A DNA stretch of 64,000 nt. It comes from CAVTYH01 sp963773875. GTDB taxonomy: Bacteria > Planctomycetota > Planctomycetia > Pirellulales > JADZDJ01. The stretch lies in contig CAVZCV010000019.1 in assembly GCA_963773875.1 (NCBI GenBank), positions 248,001-312,000 of the forward strand, given 5' to 3'. The translations under genes and the position numbers were made by a program. Shown in pieces: positions 26,655 to 36,295 of this stretch. The notes beneath the pieces are model-generated. The model was given only the letters and a program-made list of their open reading frames with translations. It searched no databases and was not told the origin of the DNA. Position 1 is the first letter of the stretch. Each line of letters starts with the position of its first letter.

Positions 26655-27239
26655 TTAGTGAGGCGTCAGTCTTGCTCCCATTTCGCGGTGCGTCTGCAAC
26701 CATGCTTCAATCGCCTTCGCCAGGCCGGCATTATTGCGCGATCGGGCCACGTCGAGCGCCTCCTCTGCCGCTGAGATGGCGTCATCCAACCGATGTGCAT
26801 CCGCCTGGGCTTTCGCCAAATCAAACCATGCTTCCGCATTGTAAGGATCAACGCTCACGGCATGTTCATATTGGCGGATGACGCTGGCCGCTGCCGGCGC
26901 TGTTTGGAATGCAGGCGATGTTGTTTGCGGTGCTGCAGGCACGTTGCCGTTTTTGCCCGCGCCGTTGGGCGCGACGGGGTTCGCATGAATCAGCCAAGCG
27001 AGTAAGACTACAGTCGCCACAACGCCTGCGACCGCGGCGCCGGAAGCCAACAGCCATCCCTTCGCAACCCCTGTGGCTGCCGAGGTCGCGGCTTTTAATG
27101 GCGGGATTGCCGCAATCAACCTTGCAGGCAAGGCATCGGGCATTGGCGGCGGCGGCAGAGCGCGTAGTTGCTGCTCCAGCAACTCCAGACTGGGTTGCTT
27201 CGGGCTGGATCCAGAGGATGAAGGTTCGCCGCCGATCAT
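26655..27239 (-). CDS. Membrane protein with TPR-like domain, probable anti-sigma partner
   Basis: 194 residues. A short cytosolic part with LELLEQQLRALPPPPMPDAL precedes one helix (LLASGAAVAGVVATVVLLAW), a low-complexity linker, then a TPR-like region (IRQYEHAVSVDPYNAEAWFD, LAKAQADAHRLDDAISAAEE). The ATG at 27239 overlaps the TGA of the ECF sigma gene (ATGA), which strongly suggests co-translation. Its size and layout match sigma-linked membrane anchors, but no classical zinc anti-sigma motif is visible, so the role is inferred from position. Confidence 0.65.
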   Translation of the reverse strand: MIGGEPSSSGSSPKQPSLELLEQQLRALPPPPMPDALPARLIAAIPPLKAATSAATGVAKGWLLASGAAVAGVVATVVLLAWLIHANPVAPNGAGKNGNVPAAPQTTSPAFQTAPAAASVIRQYEHAVSVDPYNAEAWFDLAKAQADAHRLDDAISAAEEALDVARSRNNAGLAKAIEAWLQTHREMGARLTPH

Positions 27240-27790
27240 TGTTCGATCTTACCCTCCAGTGCAATCCGCAAGTTTTCCAGCGCCTCTCGCGTTCGCCACT
27301 TCACCGTTCCGCTGGGCCGCTGTAGCACGCTGGCCATTTCTTCATAACTTAGGCCTTGCAGGTAATGCAAAACAACAACATCCCGCTCGGCCGGCTTCAG
27401 ATTCTCAAGGGCCCGGTACAAACGCCGGCTTTGATCGTTGGCGAAAGCTGCCTCATACGGAGCCGGATCGCCTGATTTCACGTGCTCGAGTCCGCCATCC
27501 GGTCCAGTCGCGACGTTCCTTGTGCCCCGCCGATGCATATCGATGAATTTGCGGTAGGCAATGCTGTGCAGCCATGTGCTAAGCGAACTCGATCCCTTGA
27601 ATTTGCTGCACGCCGCCCAGGCGGCGACGAAAGTTTCCTGTGTCAGATCTTCTGCCAGGTGCGCATCGCGGCACAGGTGCACAAGCAGTCGATAAATCGG
27701 CGCATGGTAAAGCCGAACAAGTTCCACGCACGCCTCGTGGTTGCCCGCGAGGATGCGCTTAATGAGCGCGTTGTCCGACCTTTTGGTCAC
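27236..27790 (-). CDS. ECF-family RNA polymerase sigma factor
   Basis: 184 residues. Region 2 reads HLAEDLTQETFVAAWAACSK, then FKGSSSLSTWLHSIAYRKF. Region 4 reads LKPAERDVVVLHYLQGLSYE, EMASVLQRPSGTVKWRTREA. It is followed directly by its putative membrane partner. It is divergent from the PEP-CTERM gene, separated by 265 bases that hold both promoters. Confidence 0.9.
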   Translation of the reverse strand: MTKRSDNALIKRILAGNHEACVELVRLYHAPIYRLLVHLCRDAHLAEDLTQETFVAAWAACSKFKGSSSLSTWLHSIAYRKFIDMHRRGTRNVATGPDGGLEHVKSGDPAPYEAAFANDQSRRLYRALENLKPAERDVVVLHYLQGLSYEEMASVLQRPSGTVKWRTREALENLRIALEGKIEQ

Positions 27791-28055
27791 CAGCTTTTTC
27801 CCAGCAGCTACACAGTTGGACGACGGAAACTTTAAAAGTGTTGGTAGACAATTTCAGAAATCTGCGCCAACGAGCGCGCCGGAGTCAGCGTCTAATAATA
27901 GCTCGCTGGTGGTTTCGTCGCACTTCGCTTAGTTTGGGGGCACGGCACAGTGGGCTGGGAAAAGCAGCGGGTCTCGTCGCTCTTCATTATGTTATTGGGC
28001 TACCGATTTCCGTGCGCCGACATTGATTTATTTCACGATTAGCGGAGGGTGCTCG

Positions 28056-29663
28056 ATGATATTTGCATTCACGCGATCTGAGGCCCGCGCTTTCTCTGGC
28101 TGCTGCGTGCTTGCCTACCTGTTATTAGGATTGACATCAAATCAAACAGCGTCGGCCAGCACGCTGAATGGATGGAACGTTAGCGGCGGCGGCGTTTGGG
28201 GCTCGACTCTCAATTGGAATACTGGCCACATTCCCACATCGCAGGAAGACGCGACAGTCGGGTCAATCGCTACCTCGCTCACTTCGCCAGTCACCGTTAC
28301 GCTTGATGCCAATCGAACGGCTTACGGACTAACGCTTGATCCTGGCGCTGGTAAAGCAATTCACATCGATTCAGGCGGTCAATCGACCATCAGTTTGGCT
28401 TTGGCAAGCACTGATACTTCGCCCGACGGCGTCGCTAAGTTTTTCACCCTCAACGTGCCGAGTGGAACGGGCAACCAAATCAATGCACCCATCCAGTTGG
28501 GCGACGGTACACTCAGCAGTTTCCCGGCGATGATCAACAGTTTCGATCCGAACTTCGCTATTCGTGGCGGCATCAAAGAGGCATCAGATCGGCCTCGCGG
28601 CGTGCGCATCGTCGGCATCAGCCAGGGAATCGTCAGCTTGGCGCAAACTTCGAGCACTTATAGCGGCGATACAACCATTGGCGCCGGCGGCATCTTGCGA
28701 ATTGATGTGAGCAATGCCCTGCCCAGCGGTGCAGGCAAAGGCAATGTCGTACTTGAAGGCAACGGACAATTGCACGTGCTAAATGCCACGAGCCTGGCCA
28801 TTAACGGTCTAAGCTCAAACTCCAGCACTGCAGTCGTCACCAATGATCCCGGCAATAACGCGACGACGCTCACCATGGGGAATAACAACGCCACTGCCGC
28901 ATATGCTGGAAGCATCACGAACGCCAATGCCGGTCTTTTCAATCTGGTGAAGACGGGAACTGGCACTGAGACACTTTCCGGCACAAATAGCTACCGAGGC
29001 ACAACCACCATTTCCAACGGCACCCTATTGATCAATGGCACGCACACCTCGGCGGGCAGCTATGCCGTGAACGTCAGCACAGCCACGCTCGGCGGAAACG
29101 GCACGATCAACTTAGCGGATGCAAAAAGCAGCGTGAGCGTAACGGCTGGCAAACTCGCGGCAGGCAGCGGCGGCCCAGGCATCCTGAACATCAACGGCGC
29201 GCTCACTCTGAGCGGCATCGGTACGCTAGCGGTTGAACTCGGCGGAAATACTCCGGGCGTCGGAGCCGGATTCTACGATCAAGTGAACATGACCAGCCCG
29301 ACGGGCACCATCAACACGTCATTCGCCCACCTTGGTGTCACATTACTGAATGGCTTTGTCCCCCAACCAACCGATGTGTTTTACATTCTGACCCGTGCCG
29401 ATTCCGGCATATTTCCCGTCATCCAGCCGTTCGATGCAATAAGCGAAGGCACTTTCATAACTCTGGGGGCCGGACGCATTGGCCAGATCACCTATAAAGC
29501 GAACTGGACCGGCAATCAGGCGACAAGCACTTTGACTGGAGGGAACGACATGGCCATTTTCAACGTCGTTCCGGAACCGACAAGCGGTGTGTTGTTGATG
29601 TTCGGAGTGATGATTGCCCTATTGATGGATCGGCGCTCTACGCCAAACGTGGCCTTTGACTAG
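28056..29663 (+). CDS. PEP-CTERM protein with autotransporter-type beta-strand repeats
   Basis: 535 residues from ATG at 28056, with GGAGGG six bases upstream. After the signal peptide (YLLLGLTSNQTASAS) comes a region beginning WNVSGGGVWGSTLNWNTGHI, typical of autotransporter-associated beta-strand repeat proteins, with further repeats such as TYSGDTTIGAGGILRIDVSN and SYRGTTTISNGTLLINGTHT. The C-terminus is a PEP-CTERM sorting tag: VVPEPTSGVLLMFGVMIALL, then MDRRS, for exosortase processing. No exosortase is in the window. The stop overlaps the convergent korB stop by four bases. The divergent ECF sigma could regulate it. Confidence 0.85.
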   Translation: MIFAFTRSEARAFSGCCVLAYLLLGLTSNQTASASTLNGWNVSGGGVWGSTLNWNTGHIPTSQEDATVGSIATSLTSPVTVTLDANRTAYGLTLDPGAGKAIHIDSGGQSTISLALASTDTSPDGVAKFFTLNVPSGTGNQINAPIQLGDGTLSSFPAMINSFDPNFAIRGGIKEASDRPRGVRIVGISQGIVSLAQTSSTYSGDTTIGAGGILRIDVSNALPSGAGKGNVVLEGNGQLHVLNATSLAINGLSSNSSTAVVTNDPGNNATTLTMGNNNATAAYAGSITNANAGLFNLVKTGTGTETLSGTNSYRGTTTISNGTLLINGTHTSAGSYAVNVSTATLGGNGTINLADAKSSVSVTAGKLAAGSGGPGILNINGALTLSGIGTLAVELGGNTPGVGAGFYDQVNMTSPTGTINTSFAHLGVTLLNGFVPQPTDVFYILTRADSGIFPVIQPFDAISEGTFITLGAGRIGQITYKANWTGNQATSTLTGGNDMAIFNVVPEPTSGVLLMFGVMIALLMDRRSTPNVAFD

Positions 29664-30676
29664 GTTACTTCCCACGTATCGCCGGAGTTGAAGAGCGTTT
29701 CGAGGTTGCCGGGGCGCTTTGCACGGGCATCTTCAATTTGTGAGTTAAGGCGTTCCTCGTAGCGCGGGCGATCGACGGCTCTGAAAATGCCAATCGGCTC
29801 CGGGAATTCCGGATGTCGCATGCGGCTCAGCAAGTATGCCAGGCTCGGCTCCTGCATCTTTTCATCGTGGAACAGCAAATCGTCTTCTTGGACGCCTTTC
29901 CCAAGCTCCACGACCTCGAGCTGCATCCCGTTGAGCCGAATGCCTTTATCGCGGTTTTTGCCAAAGATCAGCGGTTTGCCGTGCTCGAGTTCGACAACTG
30001 TGTCGGCTTTGGTATCACGGCCTGTCGCCCATTCAAACGCGCCGTCGTTAAACACATTGCAATTTTGATAGACCTCGACAAACGACGTGCCCCTATGTTC
30101 GGCTGCCCGCTTGAGAATACCTGTCAGGTGTTTCGTATAGACATCGATCGAACGCGCGACGAATGTCGCTTCGCAACCTAAAGCGATCGAAATCGGATGA
30201 ATTGGATTGTCAACGGATCCGACGGGCGTGCTCTTTGTAACCTTCCCCAGTGGCGACGTCGGTGAGTACTGACCTTTGGTCAAACCATAAATCTGATTGT
30301 TGAACAGCACAATGTTCAAATCGAGATTCCGCCGAATGGCATGCATCAAATGATTGCCGCCGATCGAAAGTCCATCGCCATCGCCAGTGATGACCCAAAC
30401 CGAAAGATCCGGCCGGCTGGCTTTCAGACCGGTAGCCACCGCCGGCGCCCGACCGTGAATGGAGTGCATGCCATAGGTGTTGACGTAATAAGGAAACCTG
30501 CTTGAGCAGCCGATGCCCGAAATGAACACCATTTTTTCCGGGGGCACTCCCAGCGTCGGGAGTACTTTCTTCATCTGGGCGAGAATTGAATAATCCCCGC
30601 AACCGGGGCACCAGCGAACATCTTGGTCGCTCGTAAAATCTTGCGGCGTGAGGACGGGCAATGTTCCAGTGGACAT
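29660..30676 (-). CDS. korB: 2-oxoacid:ferredoxin oxidoreductase, beta subunit
   Basis: 338 residues from ATG at 30676; a TTG at 30721 would add 15. The N-terminus has DVRWCPGCGDYSILAQMKKV, with a CxxC that helps bind an Fe-S cluster. The thiamine diphosphate site is visible as ITGDGDGLSIGGNHLMHAIR and NLDLNIVLFNNQIYGLTKGQ. With KorA it oxidatively decarboxylates 2-oxoglutarate (or another 2-oxoacid) to the acyl-CoA and reduces ferredoxin. Order is korA-korB, 58 bases apart. Confidence 0.93.
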   Translation of the reverse strand: MSTGTLPVLTPQDFTSDQDVRWCPGCGDYSILAQMKKVLPTLGVPPEKMVFISGIGCSSRFPYYVNTYGMHSIHGRAPAVATGLKASRPDLSVWVITGDGDGLSIGGNHLMHAIRRNLDLNIVLFNNQIYGLTKGQYSPTSPLGKVTKSTPVGSVDNPIHPISIALGCEATFVARSIDVYTKHLTGILKRAAEHRGTSFVEVYQNCNVFNDGAFEWATGRDTKADTVVELEHGKPLIFGKNRDKGIRLNGMQLEVVELGKGVQEDDLLFHDEKMQEPSLAYLLSRMRHPEFPEPIGIFRAVDRPRYEERLNSQIEDARAKRPGNLETLFNSGDTWEVT

Positions 30677-30734
30677 GATGTCGAGATTCTCTTGGTGATT
30701 TTTGTAGGTTTGATCTAGCAATGCAACTTCAACA

Positions 30735-32618
30735 TTACTTCAGCATCGAATCGATTTTGTGGACCAATTCCGCGACCGTGAAAGGCTTGCCTTGAACTTT
30801 GTTATATCCCACGGCATCGACTAGAAATTGACCGCGAATTAGCAGCCGCAACTGCCCCAGGTTGAGTTCCGGAATCAGCACTTTTTCATACCGCTTCATG
30901 ACGTCGGCCAAATTTCCTGGAAATGGGTTCAGGTGGCGGAGATGTGCATGAGCAATCGATCCACCACGGCTTTGCGCAACCTGCGCCGCTGTCGCACAAG
31001 ATCCGTACGTGCCGCCCCAACTCAGCATTAAGAGTTTGCCCGATTGTGGACCATCGACTTCCAACGGAGGAATATCTCTTACGATGCCGGCAACCTTGGC
31101 CGCGCGAATGTTGACCATGTGTTGGTGATTCTCAGGCTCGTAATTTACATTGCCGGTAACGTCTTGCTTCTCAAGCCCACCGACGCGGTGCATCAAGCCG
31201 GGAGTCCCGGGCAGAGCCCATGGGCGTGCAAGCCGGTCGTTTCTGGCATAGGGCATAAATGGTTGCCCAGTTGTCGCTGGACCTGGGTGTTCCACTTCAA
31301 TCGATGTGAGCTTTGTAACATCGGGTATCCGCCAAGGCTCCGAGCCATTGGCAAGGTATCCATCGCTGAGCACAAACACAGGAGTCATATAGCGCACCGC
31401 GATTTGCCACGCTTCCTGCACGATGTCAAAGCAGTCGCCTGGGCTGCGAGCCGCAAGTACAGGCACAGGGCATTCGCCGTTGCGACCGCAAACCGCTTGC
31501 AATAAATCGGCTTGTTCTGTTTTGGTTGGTAGGCCGGTGCTCGGTCCGCCACGCTGCACATTGATGATAAGTACCGGCAATTCGGTCATTACAGCCAGCC
31601 CGATGGCCTCTTGCTTAAGTGCAATGCCTGGCCCGCTGGAAGTCGTTACCGCCATGGCGCCGCCGAACGCAGCGCCAATGGCCGATGTCATGGCGGCGAT
31701 CTCATCTTCCGCTTGGAACGACCGGACACCGAAGTTCTTATGTCGAGTCAACTCGTGCAAAATGTCGCTCGCCGGAGTAATCGGATAAGAACCCAAAAAT
31801 AGTTCGCAGCTACTGCGCTGGGCCGCAGCTATCAATCCCCAGGCCAGTGCCTGATTACCAGTAATACTGCGGTAGGTTCCCGGCGGAAGCTTGGCTTTTG
31901 GGACCGTGTACTGGGCCGTGAAAGCTTCAGTGGTTTCGCCGTAATTGAAGCCCGCCATTAAGGCCCGCCGGTTGGCCTCGGCGATGTCCGGCATTTTGCC
32001 GAACTTATCGTCGATGTATCGCAACGTCGGTTCCAAGGGGCGGTCGAACAGCCAGAAAGTCAGGCCCATGGCGAAGAAGTTCTTGCATCGATCGGCTTCT
32101 TTTTGGCTCAATCCAAGTTCTTCGACGGCCGCTTTGGTCAACTTCGTCATTTCCACGGGAAAGACTCGGTAGCTCTCCAAGCTGTCGTCCGAGAGCGGAT
32201 CGCGAGCATAGCCGGCTTGTGCCAAACCCTTGGCCTCAAACGCATCTTTGTTAACGATCAGAATGCCGCCCCGCACCAGATCGCAGAGGTTTGTCACTAA
32301 CGCAGCCGGATTCATGACGACTAGCGCATCGACCTGATCGCCCGGCGTAAAGATTTCGTGATTTGCGAAATGAATCTGGAATCCGCTGACGCCGGCTTTG
32401 GTTCCGCGAGGAGCCCGAATTTCTGCTGGAAAATCTGGAAAAGTCGCGACATCGTTGCCGACCAAAGCGGAAGTGTTCGTCAGCTGTAACCCGGCGAGTT
32501 GCATACCGTCGCCGGAGTCGCCGCAAAATCGGACGGTGGCCGATTCGAGCGTTTGGGTAGGTTTTATCGATTTGGGAAGTGTCTGAACTGGCGCGGGAGG
32601 CTCGGAAGTGGTTGACAT
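30735..32618 (-). CDS. korA: 2-oxoacid:ferredoxin oxidoreductase, fused gamma-alpha subunit
   Basis: 627 residues. Residues 25-190 are the gamma domain (VRFCGDSGDGMQLAGLQLTN, then ATFPDFPAEIRAPRGTKAGV). Residues 235-627 are the alpha subunit, with LFLGSYPITPASDILHELTR, VTTSSGPGIALKQEAIGLAV and INVQRGGPSTGLPTKTEQAD. The fused gamma-alpha layout is the KorA type of the 2-oxoglutarate/pyruvate:ferredoxin family. The start is ATG at 32618. Substrate is inferred as 2-oxoglutarate. Confidence 0.93.
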   Translation of the reverse strand: MSTTSEPPAPVQTLPKSIKPTQTLESATVRFCGDSGDGMQLAGLQLTNTSALVGNDVATFPDFPAEIRAPRGTKAGVSGFQIHFANHEIFTPGDQVDALVVMNPAALVTNLCDLVRGGILIVNKDAFEAKGLAQAGYARDPLSDDSLESYRVFPVEMTKLTKAAVEELGLSQKEADRCKNFFAMGLTFWLFDRPLEPTLRYIDDKFGKMPDIAEANRRALMAGFNYGETTEAFTAQYTVPKAKLPPGTYRSITGNQALAWGLIAAAQRSSCELFLGSYPITPASDILHELTRHKNFGVRSFQAEDEIAAMTSAIGAAFGGAMAVTTSSGPGIALKQEAIGLAVMTELPVLIINVQRGGPSTGLPTKTEQADLLQAVCGRNGECPVPVLAARSPGDCFDIVQEAWQIAVRYMTPVFVLSDGYLANGSEPWRIPDVTKLTSIEVEHPGPATTGQPFMPYARNDRLARPWALPGTPGLMHRVGGLEKQDVTGNVNYEPENHQHMVNIRAAKVAGIVRDIPPLEVDGPQSGKLLMLSWGGTYGSCATAAQVAQSRGGSIAHAHLRHLNPFPGNLADVMKRYEKVLIPELNLGQLRLLIRGQFLVDAVGYNKVQGKPFTVAELVHKIDSMLK

Positions 32619-33055
32619 TTTATAATGGCTACGGAATTTCTAATCGCGTGTGTGTAACGAACAATTTGAGTGCAGGGAAAGGAAACCTGTGGGCAGCGGC
32701 GTCCATTTCGGTGACCGACGGCTCGAGAGAACCGCTCGGAGATACCGGTCCAAATGCGACGAAATCGCGAAAAGCGGTGCGAACGCTTTCAACAGCTGCC
32801 GGGATCTGTGGGCCTTTGATTTCCACCTTAATTCCCACATCGGAGAAACTTGGCGGCGGGATTCGTGCTCTGTGCACGAATGGCGTGGGATGGTGTTGTA
32901 CCGGCGGCAATGGTTTGCGCTGCGGCGACAATCCTCTCCCTCGGCTCCAATCACTCGCCTTTAAATGTACCACGAGAGCGTGCTGTTTGGAAATGCTGCT
33001 GGAAATCGGGGGATTTTGCCGACTTTTCCGCCATAAACAGTCCCGAAAAGGCCAT
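32619..33055. other. 437-base gap, no supported gene
   Basis: A Pro-rich minus-strand frame of 114 codons (32629-32973) and overlapping plus-strand frames are open here. None has a start with a ribosome site, a domain or composition like its neighbours. It may hold the korA promoter. Confidence 0.4.
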
Positions 33056-33893
33056 TTACGTCTGTTCGCCCGGTTGGGGCGGCTTATAGAACTTCGAGAG
33101 ATCGATCCCGCCTTTTTGCTCCTCCTCGACCAGTTTTAACCGGGCTTCCAGTCGATCTAGCCGTCGAATCAGTTGGGGCAAGATTTCTGGAGTCCTATCG
33201 ATCGGCTCCAGCCGCGGTACTTCAGGATATCCCAATTGCCGATGGAGAGCCGCGAACAAAAGCAGCGGGTCTTTCCTCCGATTTGCCATTGCGATCCGAC
33301 CCTCCTTCTCGCCAAACAATAGTGGCGTGTCGCCGAGATTGTGATCGCGCCCCTGGCGACGGCAATCGATGGGGTATTGCTGGCTACGAACGTAAATGAG
33401 GTCCGCGATGTCGATGAGCCCAACCTGTCTACGCACCGTCATAATCCAGTCGTGCCACGCTGCGTCGAAAATCGGATCGCCGGCAATGGCTTCCAAACCT
33501 CGATCGTAGCCGAGCCGGTTTCGAGAAATGCTCTCGAATTGATAGAGGAAGATGCCTTGTGGCGTCGCGCCGTCGGCAAAATACCGGGCCTCGCGCTCCA
33601 GAATTCTTAGGGCGACACCAATATCAAACTTACCCCGCTCGTTTTCTGCCTCACTTACTACGAAGGTTTGAAACGGCGTGAAATAGTGAGCCAACTTCTG
33701 CATAGCGGTAGCCAGCGCCAGCATGCTTAAGTTCAGCGGCCAAATAGTCGATGGCCATAGGCAGCCGCGTCGTAGAAAGGATTTCTTCTTTAATCCATTG
33801 CAGCAGATCTTGAGTTGTGTGATTCTCCCGCATGCGCTCGCCAAGCGCTTTGAACAGGTAGGCTTGTTCGACATATTCCTCGCGGTCAAGCAT
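33056..33893 (-). CDS. Conserved-looking cytosolic protein, unknown function (one frame break)
   Basis: After repair the product has about 278 residues. The start ATG at 33893 has GGAGC upstream and gives MLDREEYVEQAYLFKALGER, then EEILSTTRLPMAIDYLAAEL. At about 33700-33725 one base breaks the frame; it resumes QKLAHYFTPFQTFVVSEAEN, then FESISRNRLGYDRGLEAIAG. A C-terminal helix (RLDRLEARLKLVEEEQKGG) ends the chain. It has no signal peptide. I know no function for it, but the two halves form a single coherent protein. Confidence 0.7.
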
Positions 33894-34134
33894 CGAGACC
33901 AAGCTCCAAGTTGCGGTGCTACGACACGGGATCAGATCGCCCACAGATTATTCCAATTGTATCTTGCATTTCGCGGAAAAACGTTCCATGCTGCCATATT
34001 GCGGTGCTTTGTGAAATCAGTATTTGACACTTGGATTCAGCGCATGATGATGCAATGCACCGATTGATGGAGTAGCTGTACCGTCCCGTACATTGGAGTC
34101 GCAATCACGCAGACACAAAACGGCGGGTTTCAAT

Positions 34135-34404
34135 ATGGCGAACGAGCAAGAACGATTGAATGCAACGCTACGCGATTTGCATGAGCAACTGTCGGGTATG
34201 CAGAAACTGGATCCGGCACAGCGAGCTCAACTGGCTGCCGCGCTTGACGAAATTCAGGCGACCCTGGCCAGCAAAAAATCGGTAGGCAGCGAATCAACTA
34301 TGCGGCGTTTGGGTGAAATGGCGCGCGAGTTTGAAGACAGCCATCCGGCGCTGGCGACCAGCATTGGCGGACTGATTAACGTCCTGGCGAACAGCGGCAT
34401 ATGA
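34135..34404 (+). CDS. DUF4404-like small protein
   Basis: 89 residues from ATG at 34135: MANEQERLNATLRDLHEQLS, then LAAALDEIQATLASKK and HPALATSIGGLINVLANSGI. This layout matches DUF4404, a small helical family of unknown function. The first 14 residues of the longer frame (from 34093) are unlikely. It is convergent with the next gene. Confidence 0.72.
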   Translation: MANEQERLNATLRDLHEQLSGMQKLDPAQRAQLAAALDEIQATLASKKSVGSESTMRRLGEMAREFEDSHPALATSIGGLINVLANSGI

Positions 34405-34414
34405 GAGAATGGCG

Positions 34415-34431
34415 AATGACGAATCGTCATT
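34415..34431. terminator. 17-bp palindrome between convergent genes
   Basis: AATGACGA-A-TCGTCATT lies between the stop of the DUF4404-like gene and the stop of the next gene, and overlaps the last codons of the latter by about five bases. It could act as a weak bidirectional terminator, but the stem is short, AT-rich and lacks a T-tract. Confidence 0.3.
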
Positions 34432-35182
34432 TCCTGTCCGCAGGCTTTTCGGCTGGCTTCGACGCCGCCTTCTTGGAGCCGCCCAGAGGTGTGCTAAGCG
34501 TAATTTTCACGTCTTGCGCAACCGCATCGGGCGCCTGAATGAACCAGCCTTTGACATCGACTTTATCGCCTTGCTGCGCCAAAGTGTAATCGTTGGCGTT
34601 GACTTTCACCGCCGGGTTCGGGCCTAAGGTCGCGCGGATTGAACCGCCGCCGGTTTCGATCGTCAGTTCTCCATTCTTAACCGCAGTGATGCGGCCAACC
34701 ATGCCGGTGGCTTCCGGCGTCTCACCTTCCTCGCCCGCCTCTGAAGGCCCTTTGGCGGCGGCAGTCGCTCGCGCGCGGGCAAAAACCATCGCGTTTTGCG
34801 GAGAAACAATCTCCAGCTCATTTAGCGGCGCGGTGGTCTTTCCTTTTTTGTCGATGTCGGCCGTAAACCGGACCAACAGGCCGGGCCGCAGAAAACTTGG
34901 ATCGGCGGAACCAGTGACTTCGATTTTGCAATTCTTGTCAAATTTCACGAGCCAATTTGCGCCGGCGGCATTTACGCGCAGTCCGCCTGGAACTACCGCA
35001 TCGACAGTTCCAGCCCCTTGGAATTGAGTCTTGAGTTCCTTGGGGATTCGCGCATCGGCCGATGCATTTTTCGACTTACGGCCCGGTATGGACGGCACTC
35101 CATATTGAGCAGAAACTGGTTCGACGGCCAGCAAACCGATTGCGATCGCCAAGAAAATGGTGCGGCGAAAAGTGACGGACAT
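34427..35182 (-). CDS. Exported protein with OB-fold-like strands
   Basis: 251 residues from ATG at 35182, with GTGGAG upstream and a signal peptide (RTIFLAIAIGLLAVEPVSAQ). The mature part has two similar segments (FQGAGTVDAVVPGGLRVNAA; GMVGRITAVKNGELTIETGG), typical of OB-fold-like or KOW-like beta modules. The C-terminus is Lys/Pro/Ala-rich (SKKAASKPAEKPADRK). Function unknown. Confidence 0.65.
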   Translation of the reverse strand: MSVTFRRTIFLAIAIGLLAVEPVSAQYGVPSIPGRKSKNASADARIPKELKTQFQGAGTVDAVVPGGLRVNAAGANWLVKFDKNCKIEVTGSADPSFLRPGLLVRFTADIDKKGKTTAPLNELEIVSPQNAMVFARARATAAAKGPSEAGEEGETPEATGMVGRITAVKNGELTIETGGGSIRATLGPNPAVKVNANDYTLAQQGDKVDVKGWFIQAPDAVAQDVKITLSTPLGGSKKAASKPAEKPADRK

Positions 35183-35277
35183 ACATCGCTCCACTGTCGG
35201 AAAGGTCAAGCCCTATCGCTACCAGGATTTAACGGCAACCGATAGCCGATGTCAAATCGATGCTTAACTGAGGGCGG

Positions 35278-36223
35278 CTAAGTGAAAAGCATGCTGACCG
35301 ATTCATTGCGATGGATCCGCTTGATGGCCTGGCCCAAAAGCGCATGAGACCGAAAGTACTTTAATCTTGGGCAGCGTTTGTTGCGGTTTGAGCGGTATCG
35401 TGTCAGTGATCACGACGGAATCGATCGGCGCCGAAGTAAGTCGCTCCACGGCCGGGCCCACGAGCACGCCGTGCGTTGCACCGACATGAATCTGCCGAGC
35501 GCCATGTTCCTTGAGAACTTTCGCCGCACCGGCAATTGAGCTGGCCGTGCTGATCATATCGTCGAACATGAGCACGATTTTGTCTTTGACTGAAGCCCCG
35601 ATGATGTTTTCTTGCTTGGTCGATTCGGCGCTGATGCGCCGTTTATCGACAATTGCCAGCGGCGCGCCAATTCGAGTAGCGTGCCCCAGCGCCCGCTTGA
35701 TTCCACCTTCGTCGGCACTCACGACGACAAGCTCGTCCTTTCGATATCCTTGTCCGTTGAAATGCTCGTTGAGCACAGGTGCCGCATAAAGGTGATCGAC
35801 TGGCACATCAAAGAAGCCCTGTAACTGGGCGGCATGCAAATCCATGGCCAACACGCGATCGGTACCGGCACGCGTAATGATATTCGCGACGAGCTTGGCA
35901 GTGATCGGCACGCGACCCGCATCTTTTCTGTCCTGCCGTGCGTAGCCGAAATATGGCAATACCGCGGTAACGCGATACGCACTGGCGCGAATGAAGCTGT
36001 CGATCATGATCAGCAGCTCCATCAGGTTCTCATTGACCGGCGGGCATGTGGGTTGCACGATGAACACATCCCGGCCGCGGACGTCTTCATCGATTTTGCA
36101 GGAAATTTCGCCGTCGGGAAAATTACCGATCGTAATCTTGCCGGGCGAGAGGCCCAAATATTCGCAAATCTTCCGGGCCAGGTCCGGATTCGCACGGCCG
36201 CTGAAGATTTTAAGATCGTTCAT
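35278..36223 (-). CDS. prs: Ribose-phosphate pyrophosphokinase (frame break near C-terminus)
   Basis: PRPP synthetase: ribose 5-phosphate plus ATP gives PRPP for nucleotide, His and Trp synthesis. The N-terminus reads KIFSGRANPDLARKICEYLG; the flexible loop and Mg-binding parts are FGYARQDRKD and VLAMDLHAAQLQGFF; the PRPP-binding loop is IVLMFDDMISTASS. An extra T at about 35347 shifts the last 27 codons; in the other frame they read LLGQAIKRIHRNESVSMLFT, the normal C-terminus, ending at 35278. Corrected length is 314 residues. It lies beside a glmU-like gene, a conserved pairing. Confidence 0.94.
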
Positions 36224-36295
36224 GATAGCGCAGGCGGTATGCAGTATGCGCTAAGCGGTTAAATAATCCGACCGTTCCGATCGGAAGCAAAACCG

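Noticed and set aside
32612..32626. TTGACA close to TATAAT upstream of korA
   Set aside because: Only three bases separate the two hexamers, and they read away from korA. No promoter can have that spacing.
32629..32973. Minus-strand 114-codon ORF
   Set aside because: Pro-rich, no ribosome site, no domain and overlapping open frames on the other strand.
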